Positions 33,696 through 41,478 of a stretch of DNA of 64,000 nt are shown piece after piece. Under the pieces are notes generated by a model. It did not search any database and was not told the DNA's origin. It saw only the letters and a list, made by a program, of their open reading frames with translations. Origin of the DNA: a virus; the IMG/VR virus record IMGVR_UViG_3300020180_000014, positions 27,396 to 91,395 of that record. One strand, given 5' to 3'. Every line of letters begins with the position of its first letter. Position 1 is the first letter of the stretch. Both the position numbers and the translations under genes were made by a program.

Positions 33696-34075
33696 GCTGC
33701 AGACTCCTGTACGGCAGGTTCTTCGTCGTCGGGTGGGAAGATGTTGTCGCCAGCGGATTCGATCGCTCCGTCGCATTCTTGTAGTAGGTCGACTTGCCCC
33801 GCGACGGACTCTTCGATCACGGTCATCGCGCGGCGCAACAGCGTGCACAGCTCCGTGACCTGTTCGTACGATTCCTTCTGTAACTCTTTCAGGCGTTGTT
33901 CCGGCGTCGGCAACGGCGCCGACACCACGACCGTGAAGTTCTTCTCGACGATCACGCTCGCGAACCGTGCTTCACGCGGTCCGTACAAGTTCAACTTGAT
34001 CATCTCCTGCGCCGGGCGCGCGTACAGCTGAAGCACCTCGCGAGCTTCGCGAAGCAGTGATGCGTCGATCGTCAT
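33692..34075 (-). CDS. Hypothetical helical protein
   Basis: 127 residues from ATG at 34075. N-terminal helix, strand pair, then long helix (TPEQRLKELQKESYEQV) and acidic tail. Not recognised. Confidence 0.7.
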   Translation of the reverse strand: MTIDASLLREAREVLQLYARPAQEMIKLNLYGPREARFASVIVEKNFTVVVSAPLPTPEQRLKELQKESYEQVTELCTLLRRAMTVIEESVAGQVDLLQECDGAIESAGDNIFPPDDEEPAVQESAA

Positions 34076-34449
34076 GTGAGAATTGCTCGGAGCTTCTCGG
34101 GAACGAGCAAAGGTGGCTCGTTGCCGATCCACGTCAAGTCGAAGATGCGGAGCTGTGCAGCGATCGCGACAACAGACTCGTCCTGCATACCGTTCGACAC
34201 ACGACCACCGCACATCCAGAACTCCTTACAGCACGGGATGATCGCCTTGTTCATTTCCATGCCGTGCTTGCGGTGTTCGGGGTTGAAGTCGTCGAGGACT
34301 TCCACGGTGATCAGCCAGTCGGCGACGACGGCAACGTCCGGGAAGTTGTCGTAGATCCACCGGACCCAACGTTTTGCACGCGCAATGTTGGCGGTAACAC
34401 CTTCAGGTGTCGGTGCTCCAAGTGGATGCGCGAAGTAGATAACTCTCAT
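34072..34449 (-). CDS. Nucleoside 2-deoxyribosyltransferase-like protein
   Basis: 125 residues from ATG at 34449. YFAHPLG at the start, NIARAKRWVRWI, and CGGRVSNGMQDE resemble DUF4406/NDT-like proteins, which share a fold with enzymes that exchange bases on deoxyribose. Could supply or salvage nucleosides, or sense nucleotide derivatives. The catalytic Glu is probably that in GMQDE, which is inference. Confidence 0.75.
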   Translation of the reverse strand: MRVIYFAHPLGAPTPEGVTANIARAKRWVRWIYDNFPDVAVVADWLITVEVLDDFNPEHRKHGMEMNKAIIPCCKEFWMCGGRVSNGMQDESVVAIAAQLRIFDLTWIGNEPPLLVPEKLRAILT

Positions 34450-35561
34450 GCGACGTTTCCTTCTGTGTTGCGCTTGCTGCGCTTGGGGGTGTTTTCCAAG
34501 CCAGCGGTCGGTGTGGGGTTCGATTCTTCGGTGACTTCCCAGAGCGTCTCGACGCCGCCGAACTCGCGATAGCACTCGTCATAGATCGCCTGCACGGCAC
34601 GACCTGCAGGTGACAGGTCTGGCGCCGGGATACGAAAACGCCACGGGTAGCTCTCATCCGATACGGCGTATTCGGCGCTCTCGATCTTGTGCATCAGCTC
34701 CTCGTGCGACCACGACGGGATGCACAGCGGGTTGTAGACGCTCCAGAGCAAATCGAAGGCCTCGTCGCTGTAGAGGCAGTAGCCGCGAATCAGCAAGATC
34801 GTCGTCTTCAGGCACGCGCCGTGGCCGTTCTGTCCCGAGATCGCGGGCTTCGCCTCGCGGATCATCGTGTCGCGCGCGACGAGTACGCGACGCCAGCGTG
34901 GCCAGCCGTCAGCTTCGAGCGCTGTCTCTGTCGGACGGCCCGCATTCGGATCGATCGCGATCTGGCGCGTCTTCTGCGACGTCGCGAGCTTGATCAACCA
35001 CGATGGCATCGAGGCGACGGGGGTGCTCGGGTTGCGCCACGCGTACTGCGCACCCGTCGGGTGAATGCTTGGCGCCGCGACGATCAGACCGCCCTCGGCG
35101 CGGATGTCGATCCCCGGCGCCATCTTGGTGCGGTTGCGGATCTTGTCCATCTCGAAGTCGTCGTCGACGATGAACAGGAAGTGCTCGCCGCCGCCTTCGC
35201 GGCCCGTAGTCTGGCGTAGCGTCTCGGGCAACGGCTCGTACATCTGTTCGAGCGCAGCGAGGCTCTCACGGCCGATCTCACCGTCGATGTCGATCGCGAC
35301 CAAGCGCACGAGCCCCCCAGTTACGAGCCCGACATTGGCGCGGGGCCAGACCCGCCACCACTGTGCGACGAGCACGACGTCGTTCGACGCTGTCTCGCGC
35401 CAGTTCTTGATCATCGGATGCTTGCCGGGCGTGCCGCAGTCCGCACGCTTCCAGCAACCACACACAGGCTGCTCGCCGGTCTCGCGCACGTTGTACAGCG
35501 GGATCACGCGCCAGTTCCGGCGCGCGTACTCCACTGCAACCATGCCGAACGGCGAGAGCAT
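34446..35561 (-). CDS. Primase-polymerase (prim-pol) domain protein
   Basis: 371 residues. GLVTGG (78-83) and AIDID (D91, D93) are the metal-binding strand of archaeo-eukaryotic primases; H127 in GGEHFLF and APSIHPTG follow as in the bifunctional primase/polymerase N-terminal family. C34, C36, C42 and H48 may bind zinc. It probably makes primers for the phage replisome together with the AAA+ helicase encoded 4 kb upstream in the same operon. Confidence 0.85.
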   Translation of the reverse strand: MLSPFGMVAVEYARRNWRVIPLYNVRETGEQPVCGCWKRADCGTPGKHPMIKNWRETASNDVVLVAQWWRVWPRANVGLVTGGLVRLVAIDIDGEIGRESLAALEQMYEPLPETLRQTTGREGGGEHFLFIVDDDFEMDKIRNRTKMAPGIDIRAEGGLIVAAPSIHPTGAQYAWRNPSTPVASMPSWLIKLATSQKTRQIAIDPNAGRPTETALEADGWPRWRRVLVARDTMIREAKPAISGQNGHGACLKTTILLIRGYCLYSDEAFDLLWSVYNPLCIPSWSHEELMHKIESAEYAVSDESYPWRFRIPAPDLSPAGRAVQAIYDECYREFGGVETLWEVTEESNPTPTAGLENTPKRSKRNTEGNVA

Positions 35562-35564
35562 GAG

Positions 35565-36953
35565 CTAGGCCGTTTTCTCCGTGATCGTCTGCTCGCCGCG
35601 ACGGACACTCCAGTCGTCCGGATCCATGTCGACATGGAGTGCGACCGTGGGGTACTCGTGCTGGAACTTCTTGACCATCGCGTGGATGACCTTGCGCAGG
35701 CTCGGATGCACCGTCTTGCCTGAGCGCAGCTCCAACACGTAGAGCAGTGCTGGTAGCGCGTACGTCACCGAGCACGGCACGCGGAACCCGAGTGCGATGT
35801 AGTACTGGCGCATCACCTCGCGGCTCGGTTCACCGGCACCGAGCTTGATGATCGCGAAGCGCTGTTCGTCGATCAACGTCTCAGCCTCCGCACGCAGGTC
35901 ACCAAGCTGTTCGAGGTACCACGGCTCGAAGCCCCAACTCTCGTCGAGCAGTGGCATGCGGCACACGCCGTTGCGGTGACGCTGGATGTCTCTGAACGAA
36001 CCGAAGTCGAGCAGGAAGTCCCACGTGAACGAGCACAGGTCGCTCATGAAGTGCGGCAGCACGGCGCCCTTGGGGCGCGTCTTGAGCAGCTCGTTGTAGC
36101 GCGTACCGTCCTGCATGATCTCCGAGAGCGGCATCCCCGGGCGGTTCCACGCCGGGTACATCTTCACGCCACCCTCGTCGTGGAAGTGGTGATAACGACG
36201 ATCAACGGAATACGTGAACTGCTTCGCGACGCGATGTTCCCAGTCCTGACGTACGTCGCGCGCGACCTCGTCCTTGTTGCTGACGCCACTGACCGATGCG
36301 AGGTTGAGCCCGAGCCCACTCGACGGATAGCGCTCCTTGAGCTGTCCGCGCAGTGCAACTGCAAGCTGCGAGATCTCGGGCGACGGGTGCGCGTAGAGCC
36401 CTGTCAGGTGATCGCCAGCCTGACGCAGGTTGGTGTGCCACGACAGCTGCGTCGTGATGCCTGCAGGCAGGAACCCGCGCAGGATGTCGAACGTACGGGC
36501 CTTGATGGCACCGTCGTACGCCGTCTGCTTCTCGGTCTCGCGCTTCGGGTACTTCGCGCGCAGGATCTCACCGACGATGTTCTGCTTGCCCGTGTAGAAC
36601 GCCATCCAACGTTCGAGGATCAGACCCGATGCAGCCGTACCGAACGGATCGACGATGTCACGCTTGCTCATGTCGATGTAGCGCGTGCTGGTTTCCTGGC
36701 CGCTGTAGAGCGGCCAGTCCTGGACGGCCTTCGCGGCGAGCAGTGACACGTCCTCGATGAACATGGTCGTCGAGCCGCAGTCGGCGATGCTCTTGTGTGA
36801 GTACCCGACGTAGTACTTCTCCATGAACTTGCTCGAACCGGTGCTCCTGACCTTTTCGAGGTGAACGTCCACGGATTCAGCGCTGCGCGAATACAGCGCT
36901 TGAAGCATCGCCACGTCTTCAGGGTTGAGATCGTCGATAACACGAAGTTTCAT
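35565..36953 (-). CDS. thyX: ThyX-family flavin-dependent thymidylate synthase, two-domain
   Basis: 462 residues from ATG. Second half has QRHRNGV (RHR at 325-327), the FAD/dUMP motif of ThyX; first half has FIEDVS and YSGQETSTRY, like the same region without RHR. So it looks like a tandem ThyX with one degenerate domain, twice the usual 220-250 residues. It would make dTMP from dUMP with folate and FAD. The classical RHRxxS motif is altered after RHR. A copy of its 5' end sits 1.4 kb upstream. Confidence 0.8.
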   Translation of the reverse strand: MKLRVIDDLNPEDVAMLQALYSRSAESVDVHLEKVRSTGSSKFMEKYYVGYSHKSIADCGSTTMFIEDVSLLAAKAVQDWPLYSGQETSTRYIDMSKRDIVDPFGTAASGLILERWMAFYTGKQNIVGEILRAKYPKRETEKQTAYDGAIKARTFDILRGFLPAGITTQLSWHTNLRQAGDHLTGLYAHPSPEISQLAVALRGQLKERYPSSGLGLNLASVSGVSNKDEVARDVRQDWEHRVAKQFTYSVDRRYHHFHDEGGVKMYPAWNRPGMPLSEIMQDGTRYNELLKTRPKGAVLPHFMSDLCSFTWDFLLDFGSFRDIQRHRNGVCRMPLLDESWGFEPWYLEQLGDLRAEAETLIDEQRFAIIKLGAGEPSREVMRQYYIALGFRVPCSVTYALPALLYVLELRSGKTVHPSLRKVIHAMVKKFQHEYPTVALHVDMDPDDWSVRRGEQTITEKTA

Positions 36954-36955
36954 GA

Positions 36956-38215
36956 TTAGTCCTTCACGCACTGCCACGTGGCGCCATGGCTGATGAAACG
37001 GATGGTTGATTCAGACACCGCGAAGCGACGCGCCAGTGCGGCCTTCGAAGTGCCGTCGACGAGAGCAGCGCGAATCTGTTGAACGGCTTCTTCGGTCAGC
37101 TTGGCGCGACCGTTCAGCGTCCCACGACGCGGCGCTTTGTGAACACCGTTGGCGGCGCCGCGTGCCGCACGTTCAGGGTGTTTGCGTAGACCGTGAGCGT
37201 TCCCACGCGCGAGACGTTCCGGTGATTGCCGCGCCCAGTGGCCGTCTCCGCGAGGACGCGCTTCTGGACACGTCCGAGAGCCGCTACGGTCGCCTGTTGG
37301 CCCGCGGACATGATGTTTCAGAACGCGCTTGATGCCTACTGCTGAACCGGCAACGGTAGCTGCTACCGCGTCCTTAGCCGCGTCACGAAACGCGCGCTGC
37401 ACGACGAGATCACGTGGCGGCAACATGTTCATGATGCGCGGTCGCCGTTGCACATCCGGTGATGCAGGCGTGACTGATCCAGGTTGTGCCTCGTTCAGGT
37501 ACGCAAGCGTATTCGCGAGGAACCGCATGCTGAGCAAGTTGATACCGACATGGAACGGATCCAGGTGCGTCGGGATGTTCTCTTGCATCTTGCGCAGGTT
37601 GGCTTCCTCAAAATCGAGAACGTCCTCGACGACCTGTGCGAGTTCCGTCTGTGAAAGTCGCCCAAACAGTGCGTCACCTTTCATGCGCGCAGCCAACTCG
37701 GGGCGCATACCGTCACGGTCCATCTTCGCGGTACGAAGATCCGCTGCAGCCTGTTTGGGTGTCACCCGTTCGAAGTAACTGGCCGTCCCTGGCTTATCAG
37801 CGTTCGACATCCACGAATAGGCGGTCGTGTCATAGTCCGCAACGATGAGGATCTGACCTTTCGTGACGAAGAGGTATGACGATTCCGGTTCGATGGTCCC
37901 CGGTAGCGGAAGATACGCGCGCGGCACTTGAACGATGAACGCTGCGTGAGGAAGGTGCTCCCAGTCGATCTCGGGTGCGCCGGTCAACGCAAACAACGCT
38001 GCCAGGCTGTGCGACAAGTTGTAGACGATCTCACCGGCTTGGACCCATCGATCCGCGAAGACGTTTTCCAACTGCGCCATGCGATGCGACTCCATAGACC
38101 AGTTGACTCGTTGAGCCATCGCGGCGTGAAGCTGCGCCACCTTCAGCGCGTCGTGCTTGATGTGACCGAAGACCGTGCCGATCTTCCGCAGGTTGTCGAA
38201 CATTTTTGTGCTCAT
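36956..38215 (-). CDS. Unknown protein with homing-type DNA-binding tail
   Basis: 419 residues. The first 290 residues are helical and unrecognised. From about 320 come short repeats (ERLARGNAHGLRKHPERAARG) and a helix-turn-helix (TEEAVQQIRAALVDG, KAALARRFAVSESTIRF) of the kind that ends HNH homing endonucleases, but no HNH motif is seen. It lies between a truncated copy of thyX and the full thyX, as if inserted there. Confidence 0.7.
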   Translation of the reverse strand: MSTKMFDNLRKIGTVFGHIKHDALKVAQLHAAMAQRVNWSMESHRMAQLENVFADRWVQAGEIVYNLSHSLAALFALTGAPEIDWEHLPHAAFIVQVPRAYLPLPGTIEPESSYLFVTKGQILIVADYDTTAYSWMSNADKPGTASYFERVTPKQAAADLRTAKMDRDGMRPELAARMKGDALFGRLSQTELAQVVEDVLDFEEANLRKMQENIPTHLDPFHVGINLLSMRFLANTLAYLNEAQPGSVTPASPDVQRRPRIMNMLPPRDLVVQRAFRDAAKDAVAATVAGSAVGIKRVLKHHVRGPTGDRSGSRTCPEARPRGDGHWARQSPERLARGNAHGLRKHPERAARGAANGVHKAPRRGTLNGRAKLTEEAVQQIRAALVDGTSKAALARRFAVSESTIRFISHGATWQCVKD

Positions 38216-38361
38216 GGCGTCCTCGTCGACATGAACTTGCCAGAGCCAGACTGCTTCACCTTCTCCAGGTGGGCGTCGACGCTCTCAGCGGAACGCGAGT
38301 AGAGCGCCTGCAGCATGGCGACGTCTTCGGGGTTCAGATCATCAACGATGCGTAGCTTCAC
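38212..38361 (-). pseudogene. Truncated duplicate of thyX 5' end
   Basis: 49 residues from GTG. The first 43 match the thyX N-terminus with few changes (KLRIVDDLNPEDVAML against KLRVIDDLNPEDVAML), then the frame ends in MSTRTP and overlaps the next start (ATGA). DNA identity over about 130 bases looks high but is not total. It could still be translated as a leader for the next gene. Confidence 0.75.
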
Positions 38362-38506
38362 GATATGTCCTCGCGTTGGATGTTGCTGATCGGTTCGCTC
38401 CAACAGCTTCGCCGTTTGTGCGTCTCGTCTTTTCTGTTGCTGTCGTCACCCTGCACTCCTTGGCCTGCACGCTCGCGCGTCCCTACGCAGGCCGGTCATC
38501 ATGTTG
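38362..38506. other. Short intergenic gap
   Basis: 145 bases between the thyX fragment and a small gene. No gene, hairpin or promoter that I can support; only GAGGAC ahead of the GTG at 38361. Confidence 0.5.
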
Positions 38507-38710
38507 CTAGCCGAGTAGCTCAGCTCCGGTCAACTTCAACGGGCCACCGTTGAGCTGAATGATCTGATCAGCGACTCGCTTCTGTTGCTTGCGGATGCCC
38601 GCAGCTAGATCGAGGCTGCCGTGGTTGCGCGCGATGTTGAACGCACGCGCCAGCGCAGCCGAGGCCTGGTTCAGCTCCTTGGTCAGGAGCGCTCGATGTG
38701 CCGGTGTCAC
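38507..38710 (-). CDS. Small helical protein
   Basis: 67 residues from GTG overlapping the previous stop. Two helices (ALLTKELNQASAALARAF, AAGIRKQQKRVADQIIQL) forming a likely helical hairpin. Not recognised. Confidence 0.65.
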   Translation of the reverse strand: MTPAHRALLTKELNQASAALARAFNIARNHGSLDLAAGIRKQQKRVADQIIQLNGGPLKLTGAELLG

Positions 38711-39003
38711 GTGGACTGTCCTTGCGTCTCGACGTACTCGGCGATGATCATGCCGTGGCACGGCTGTGGCGCGCACCAACAACCAAGGCGCTTGCCCCGC
38801 AGCTGCATCACACGTCGACGGAACTCGGGATCCTTCTCGCAGCGTGCGTAGAAGTACTCCCTGTACTTCTGCAGCACGACCTGCCGATCCCCATCCTTGC
38901 CGAGGTGGTACGGATTGCCGAACGGCGACGAGCGATCGATCGCGACGTCGTAGTTGCTGGTCGTGCGCATGTTAACGACGACCGTGTCGACGATGGTCAC
39001 CAC
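38707..39003 (-). CDS. DUF4326-family protein
   Basis: 98 residues. VVVNMR, IDRSSPFGNPYHLG, LRGKRLGCWCAPQPCHG match DUF4326, a short domain with conserved Cys/His often found in phages and of unknown role. Confidence 0.88.
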   Translation of the reverse strand: MVTIVDTVVVNMRTTSNYDVAIDRSSPFGNPYHLGKDGDRQVVLQKYREYFYARCEKDPEFRRRVMQLRGKRLGCWCAPQPCHGMIIAEYVETQGQST

Positions 39004-39006
39004 GAG

Positions 39007-39273
39007 CTACGCCGCCGATTCGGTCTTGCGCGACTTGTGATACGCCTCGACGAGCTTCTTGGGATCGCCGCCGGGTCCGAGTACGCCGAGGTAGTTGGCG
39101 GCGATCGTCGCGTCACAGACGTCGCCACCCAACGCGCACACTGGATGCACTTCCTCGATCGTGTTGACGATGGTCGCCATCCAACATGCGATCGGCTCGG
39201 TTGTGTACCCGTCACCGTCGACCTGATGAAACACCGCTACCCAGCCGGGCTGACACGCGATCAGATTGCTCAT
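39007..39273 (-). CDS. Hypothetical protein
   Basis: 88 residues from ATG. Mixed sequence with PGWVAVFHQVDGDGY and two Cys. It follows the helicase gene by 37 bases. Not recognised. Confidence 0.7.
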   Translation of the reverse strand: MSNLIACQPGWVAVFHQVDGDGYTTEPIACWMATIVNTIEEVHPVCALGGDVCDATIAANYLGVLGPGGDPKKLVEAYHKSRKTESAA

Positions 39274-39309
39274 TGTCTGCTGCTTCCCCTAGTGCTCGTG
39301 CTCGTTGAA

Positions 39310-41010
39310 CTACGTCCGGCGGAACGTGTACAGCATGACGTCGCCCGCCCCGGTTTGCCGAGTGACGTCGAAGTGTCGTCCGAGGGCACCGCCCGCTTCA
39401 CGCAGTCGTGCAGCGAGCCCCTTGGGCGACTTGAAGAACGTCTGGTTGCCCGTCACCTTCGCGATCATCGCTAGCTCACGATGAAGGTCAGCGACACGCA
39501 CCTCGCGTCCCTGATTCGAGACATGGTCGAGCCACTTGTCGAGCAGCTCGATCAACTGATCACCTTCGCCGATGACGAGTGCATCACGCTCGGCTTGCAT
39601 CGCGGCCAGCATCTCGTCGATAGCCTCGGGCGACCAGTCACCGGGCGGTCCTGCAGGCTGGTCGAGCACGCGGCCGATCACGTGCGCGACGCGTGCGAAG
39701 TCGGCCATGCGATACGGCGACATCGACATCGGCTGAGGCTTCCGTAGCTCGCGGACGATCTCGTTGAGCCAGTAGAGCCACTCACCCTGCAGTTGTGGAC
39801 GCCAGCTTTGTGCGCGTTCGAGGAGCTGATCAGCCGAACCGAAGTTGTCGGTGCGCCGTTCGAGGCGAATGATCAAACAGCGATCTGCGAGCTGCCCTTG
39901 ACGGAACGTCGTAGGGTTGTTGCTCGTGATCTGCAAGAAACTGTGCGGCCGGATCACGTGTTCGGCGTCGTCGGTGAACAGTTTGCGCTTGGACCACGTA
40001 CCGCCGGTCGCGTACGAGCACAGCGTATCCTGGAGCCATTCGATCGTCGTGTTGACGTCGTCGATGATCGCGAGCGGTGAGCGCAAGATCTTGACACCGA
40101 AGTCCGGATCCTCTTTCTTGGGAATCGTCAGCGGCGCACTCTTACCGTGCAGTGTCATCGCAATGCGTTGCAGCGCGAACGTCTTGCCGGAGCCGGGCTC
40201 GCCCTCGACGAGCATCAGCGGCTTGGTCGGCATCAGGTCCGGGAACGCCATCGCGAACAACCAAATGCCGAGGCATGTCTTCTGGATTGCCGGTGACATG
40301 CTGCCCGATGTCGTTGGCACGTAGTTGAGGTCGTCGATCAACTGCTTCATCAGCTCGTGGTGATTGCCAACGATGGGACCGTCATCTGGCGGCGTATCGC
40401 AGTTGAACCCGCCATCGTCGTCGAGGAACACCGCTGAGCCATACCCGTTGTTGCGGATCTTCACCTCGTCGCCGTCGATCTCGTAGCAGGTACCGTCGTA
40501 GCGCGAGATGTAGAGTGTCTGGCGGCTACGATCCCAGTACGAGAACCGCCGCACGTCGCGCAGCAGACCTGTTGCGATCGTCGCGTTCTGAAGCGCGGAC
40601 ATCACGTGCCGCGTGAGCTGCTCGCTGGAGTTGAGCCCGTACGCGAGCTGCATGTAGCCCCGGAACTCGGGGTCCTTCTCGTCGATGCGGTAGAGCTTGC
40701 ACTGGCGTCCGTCGAACAGGTACCCGCGCTTGTCGGGTGTCTTCAGGAACGCGCCGTGGGGTGTCTTCCGGTTCTCGTGGAACGTGATGAAGTTGAACAG
40801 GATCCGGCGCTTCTGATCCTCGTTGTACTTCTTGTGGTAGCGGATGGCCCAGACCTGCGCACGCGTCCATGAATGCGGATCGCTGTTGGGACTGCTACCG
40901 CCACCGCCGCCACCACCCGGTGCTGGTGCGACGCTCGTACCGGTGCTCGCGTTAGCTGCAGCGTTCGCGGACGTTCCCGGAAACGGGATGATGTTGTTGC
41001 CGCCAGCCAT
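39310..41010 (-). CDS. AAA+/SF3-like replicative helicase
   Basis: 566 residues from ATG at 41010. Walker A GEPGSGKT (270-277), Walker B IIDD (315-318), ITSNN (361-365, sensor 1). N-terminal 45 residues are Gly/Ala-rich and disordered. Layout fits helicases paired with a separate prim-pol, here encoded downstream in the same operon. An additional C-terminal domain (about 500-566) looks like a winged helix. Confidence 0.8.
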   Translation of the reverse strand: MAGGNNIIPFPGTSANAAANASTGTSVAPAPGGGGGGGSSPNSDPHSWTRAQVWAIRYHKKYNEDQKRRILFNFITFHENRKTPHGAFLKTPDKRGYLFDGRQCKLYRIDEKDPEFRGYMQLAYGLNSSEQLTRHVMSALQNATIATGLLRDVRRFSYWDRSRQTLYISRYDGTCYEIDGDEVKIRNNGYGSAVFLDDDGGFNCDTPPDDGPIVGNHHELMKQLIDDLNYVPTTSGSMSPAIQKTCLGIWLFAMAFPDLMPTKPLMLVEGEPGSGKTFALQRIAMTLHGKSAPLTIPKKEDPDFGVKILRSPLAIIDDVNTTIEWLQDTLCSYATGGTWSKRKLFTDDAEHVIRPHSFLQITSNNPTTFRQGQLADRCLIIRLERRTDNFGSADQLLERAQSWRPQLQGEWLYWLNEIVRELRKPQPMSMSPYRMADFARVAHVIGRVLDQPAGPPGDWSPEAIDEMLAAMQAERDALVIGEGDQLIELLDKWLDHVSNQGREVRVADLHRELAMIAKVTGNQTFFKSPKGLAARLREAGGALGRHFDVTRQTGAGDVMLYTFRRT

Positions 41011-41018
41011 CTCCGGTC

Positions 41019-41225
41019 TCAGCCCGCCGCCATCTGTCGACGCTTGCGCGCTACAGTTTCGACCTCCGTCCGAAGGAACACGGTGCGCCCGAGGACGCGC
41101 TTCGCTGTTAGTGTTCCCAGGTTTCGCCATCGCCACAACGTGGCGAGCGAAATGTCAAGGGCTGCCGCCGTCTGGGCGGGAGTCATGATGTCGCTGAGGC
41201 GCTTCGTGAGACTCACGGTGGTCAT
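41019..41225 (-). CDS. MerR/excisionase-like helix-turn-helix protein
   Basis: 68 residues. Residues 15-50 (TPAQTAAALDISLATLWRW, RVLGRTVFLRTEVE) fit the small HTH_17 excisionase family. First gene of the leftward operon; likely regulates the divergent control region in front of it. Confidence 0.8.
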   Translation of the reverse strand: MTTVSLTKRLSDIMTPAQTAAALDISLATLWRWRNLGTLTAKRVLGRTVFLRTEVETVARKRRQMAAG

Positions 41226-41237
41226 GACGGTCCGCTC

Positions 41238-41266
41238 GAATTACATGAGCCAAACGCATACGTCAA
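41238..41266 (-). promoter_or_regulatory. Leftward promoter of replication operon
   Basis: On the minus strand TTGACG (41266-41261), 17-base spacer, TAATTC (41243-41238). It points at the HTH and helicase operon 12 bases on. Confidence 0.65.
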
Positions 41267-41277
41267 GAGCCCGAAAG

Positions 41278-41362
41278 TTATGCACAGGGATCTCTCGTCG
41301 AGAAGTTCAAATCGATCACGAAGATCCGCGTGATCAATTCACAGCTGTGCACAGCCTGTGAA
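41278..41362. promoter_or_regulatory. DnaA-box-like site and dyad operator
   Basis: TTATGCACA at 41278-41286 equals the DnaA consensus TTATNCACA. At 41338-41362 a near-perfect dyad reads TTCACAG, CTGTGCACAG, CCTGTGAA. Lying between divergent promoters, these may bind host DnaA or the HTH protein, and may mark an origin. Confidence 0.5.
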
Positions 41363-41404
41363 GATCTCCATCCGGATCTGCGCGGTGTTGGCGCCCGATC
41401 CGGC

Positions 41405-41433
41405 TTGACAGATCTGCGCGACACTCTTAGCGT
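41405..41433 (+). promoter_or_regulatory. Rightward promoter of replication genes
   Basis: TTGACA at 41405-41410, spacer of 17, TAGCGT at 41428-41433. The gene starts at 41479. Confidence 0.7.
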
Positions 41434-41478
41434 GCGGCTTCGAGTTTCGAGCACGGTCTGAGCACTAGGGGCTGAAAA

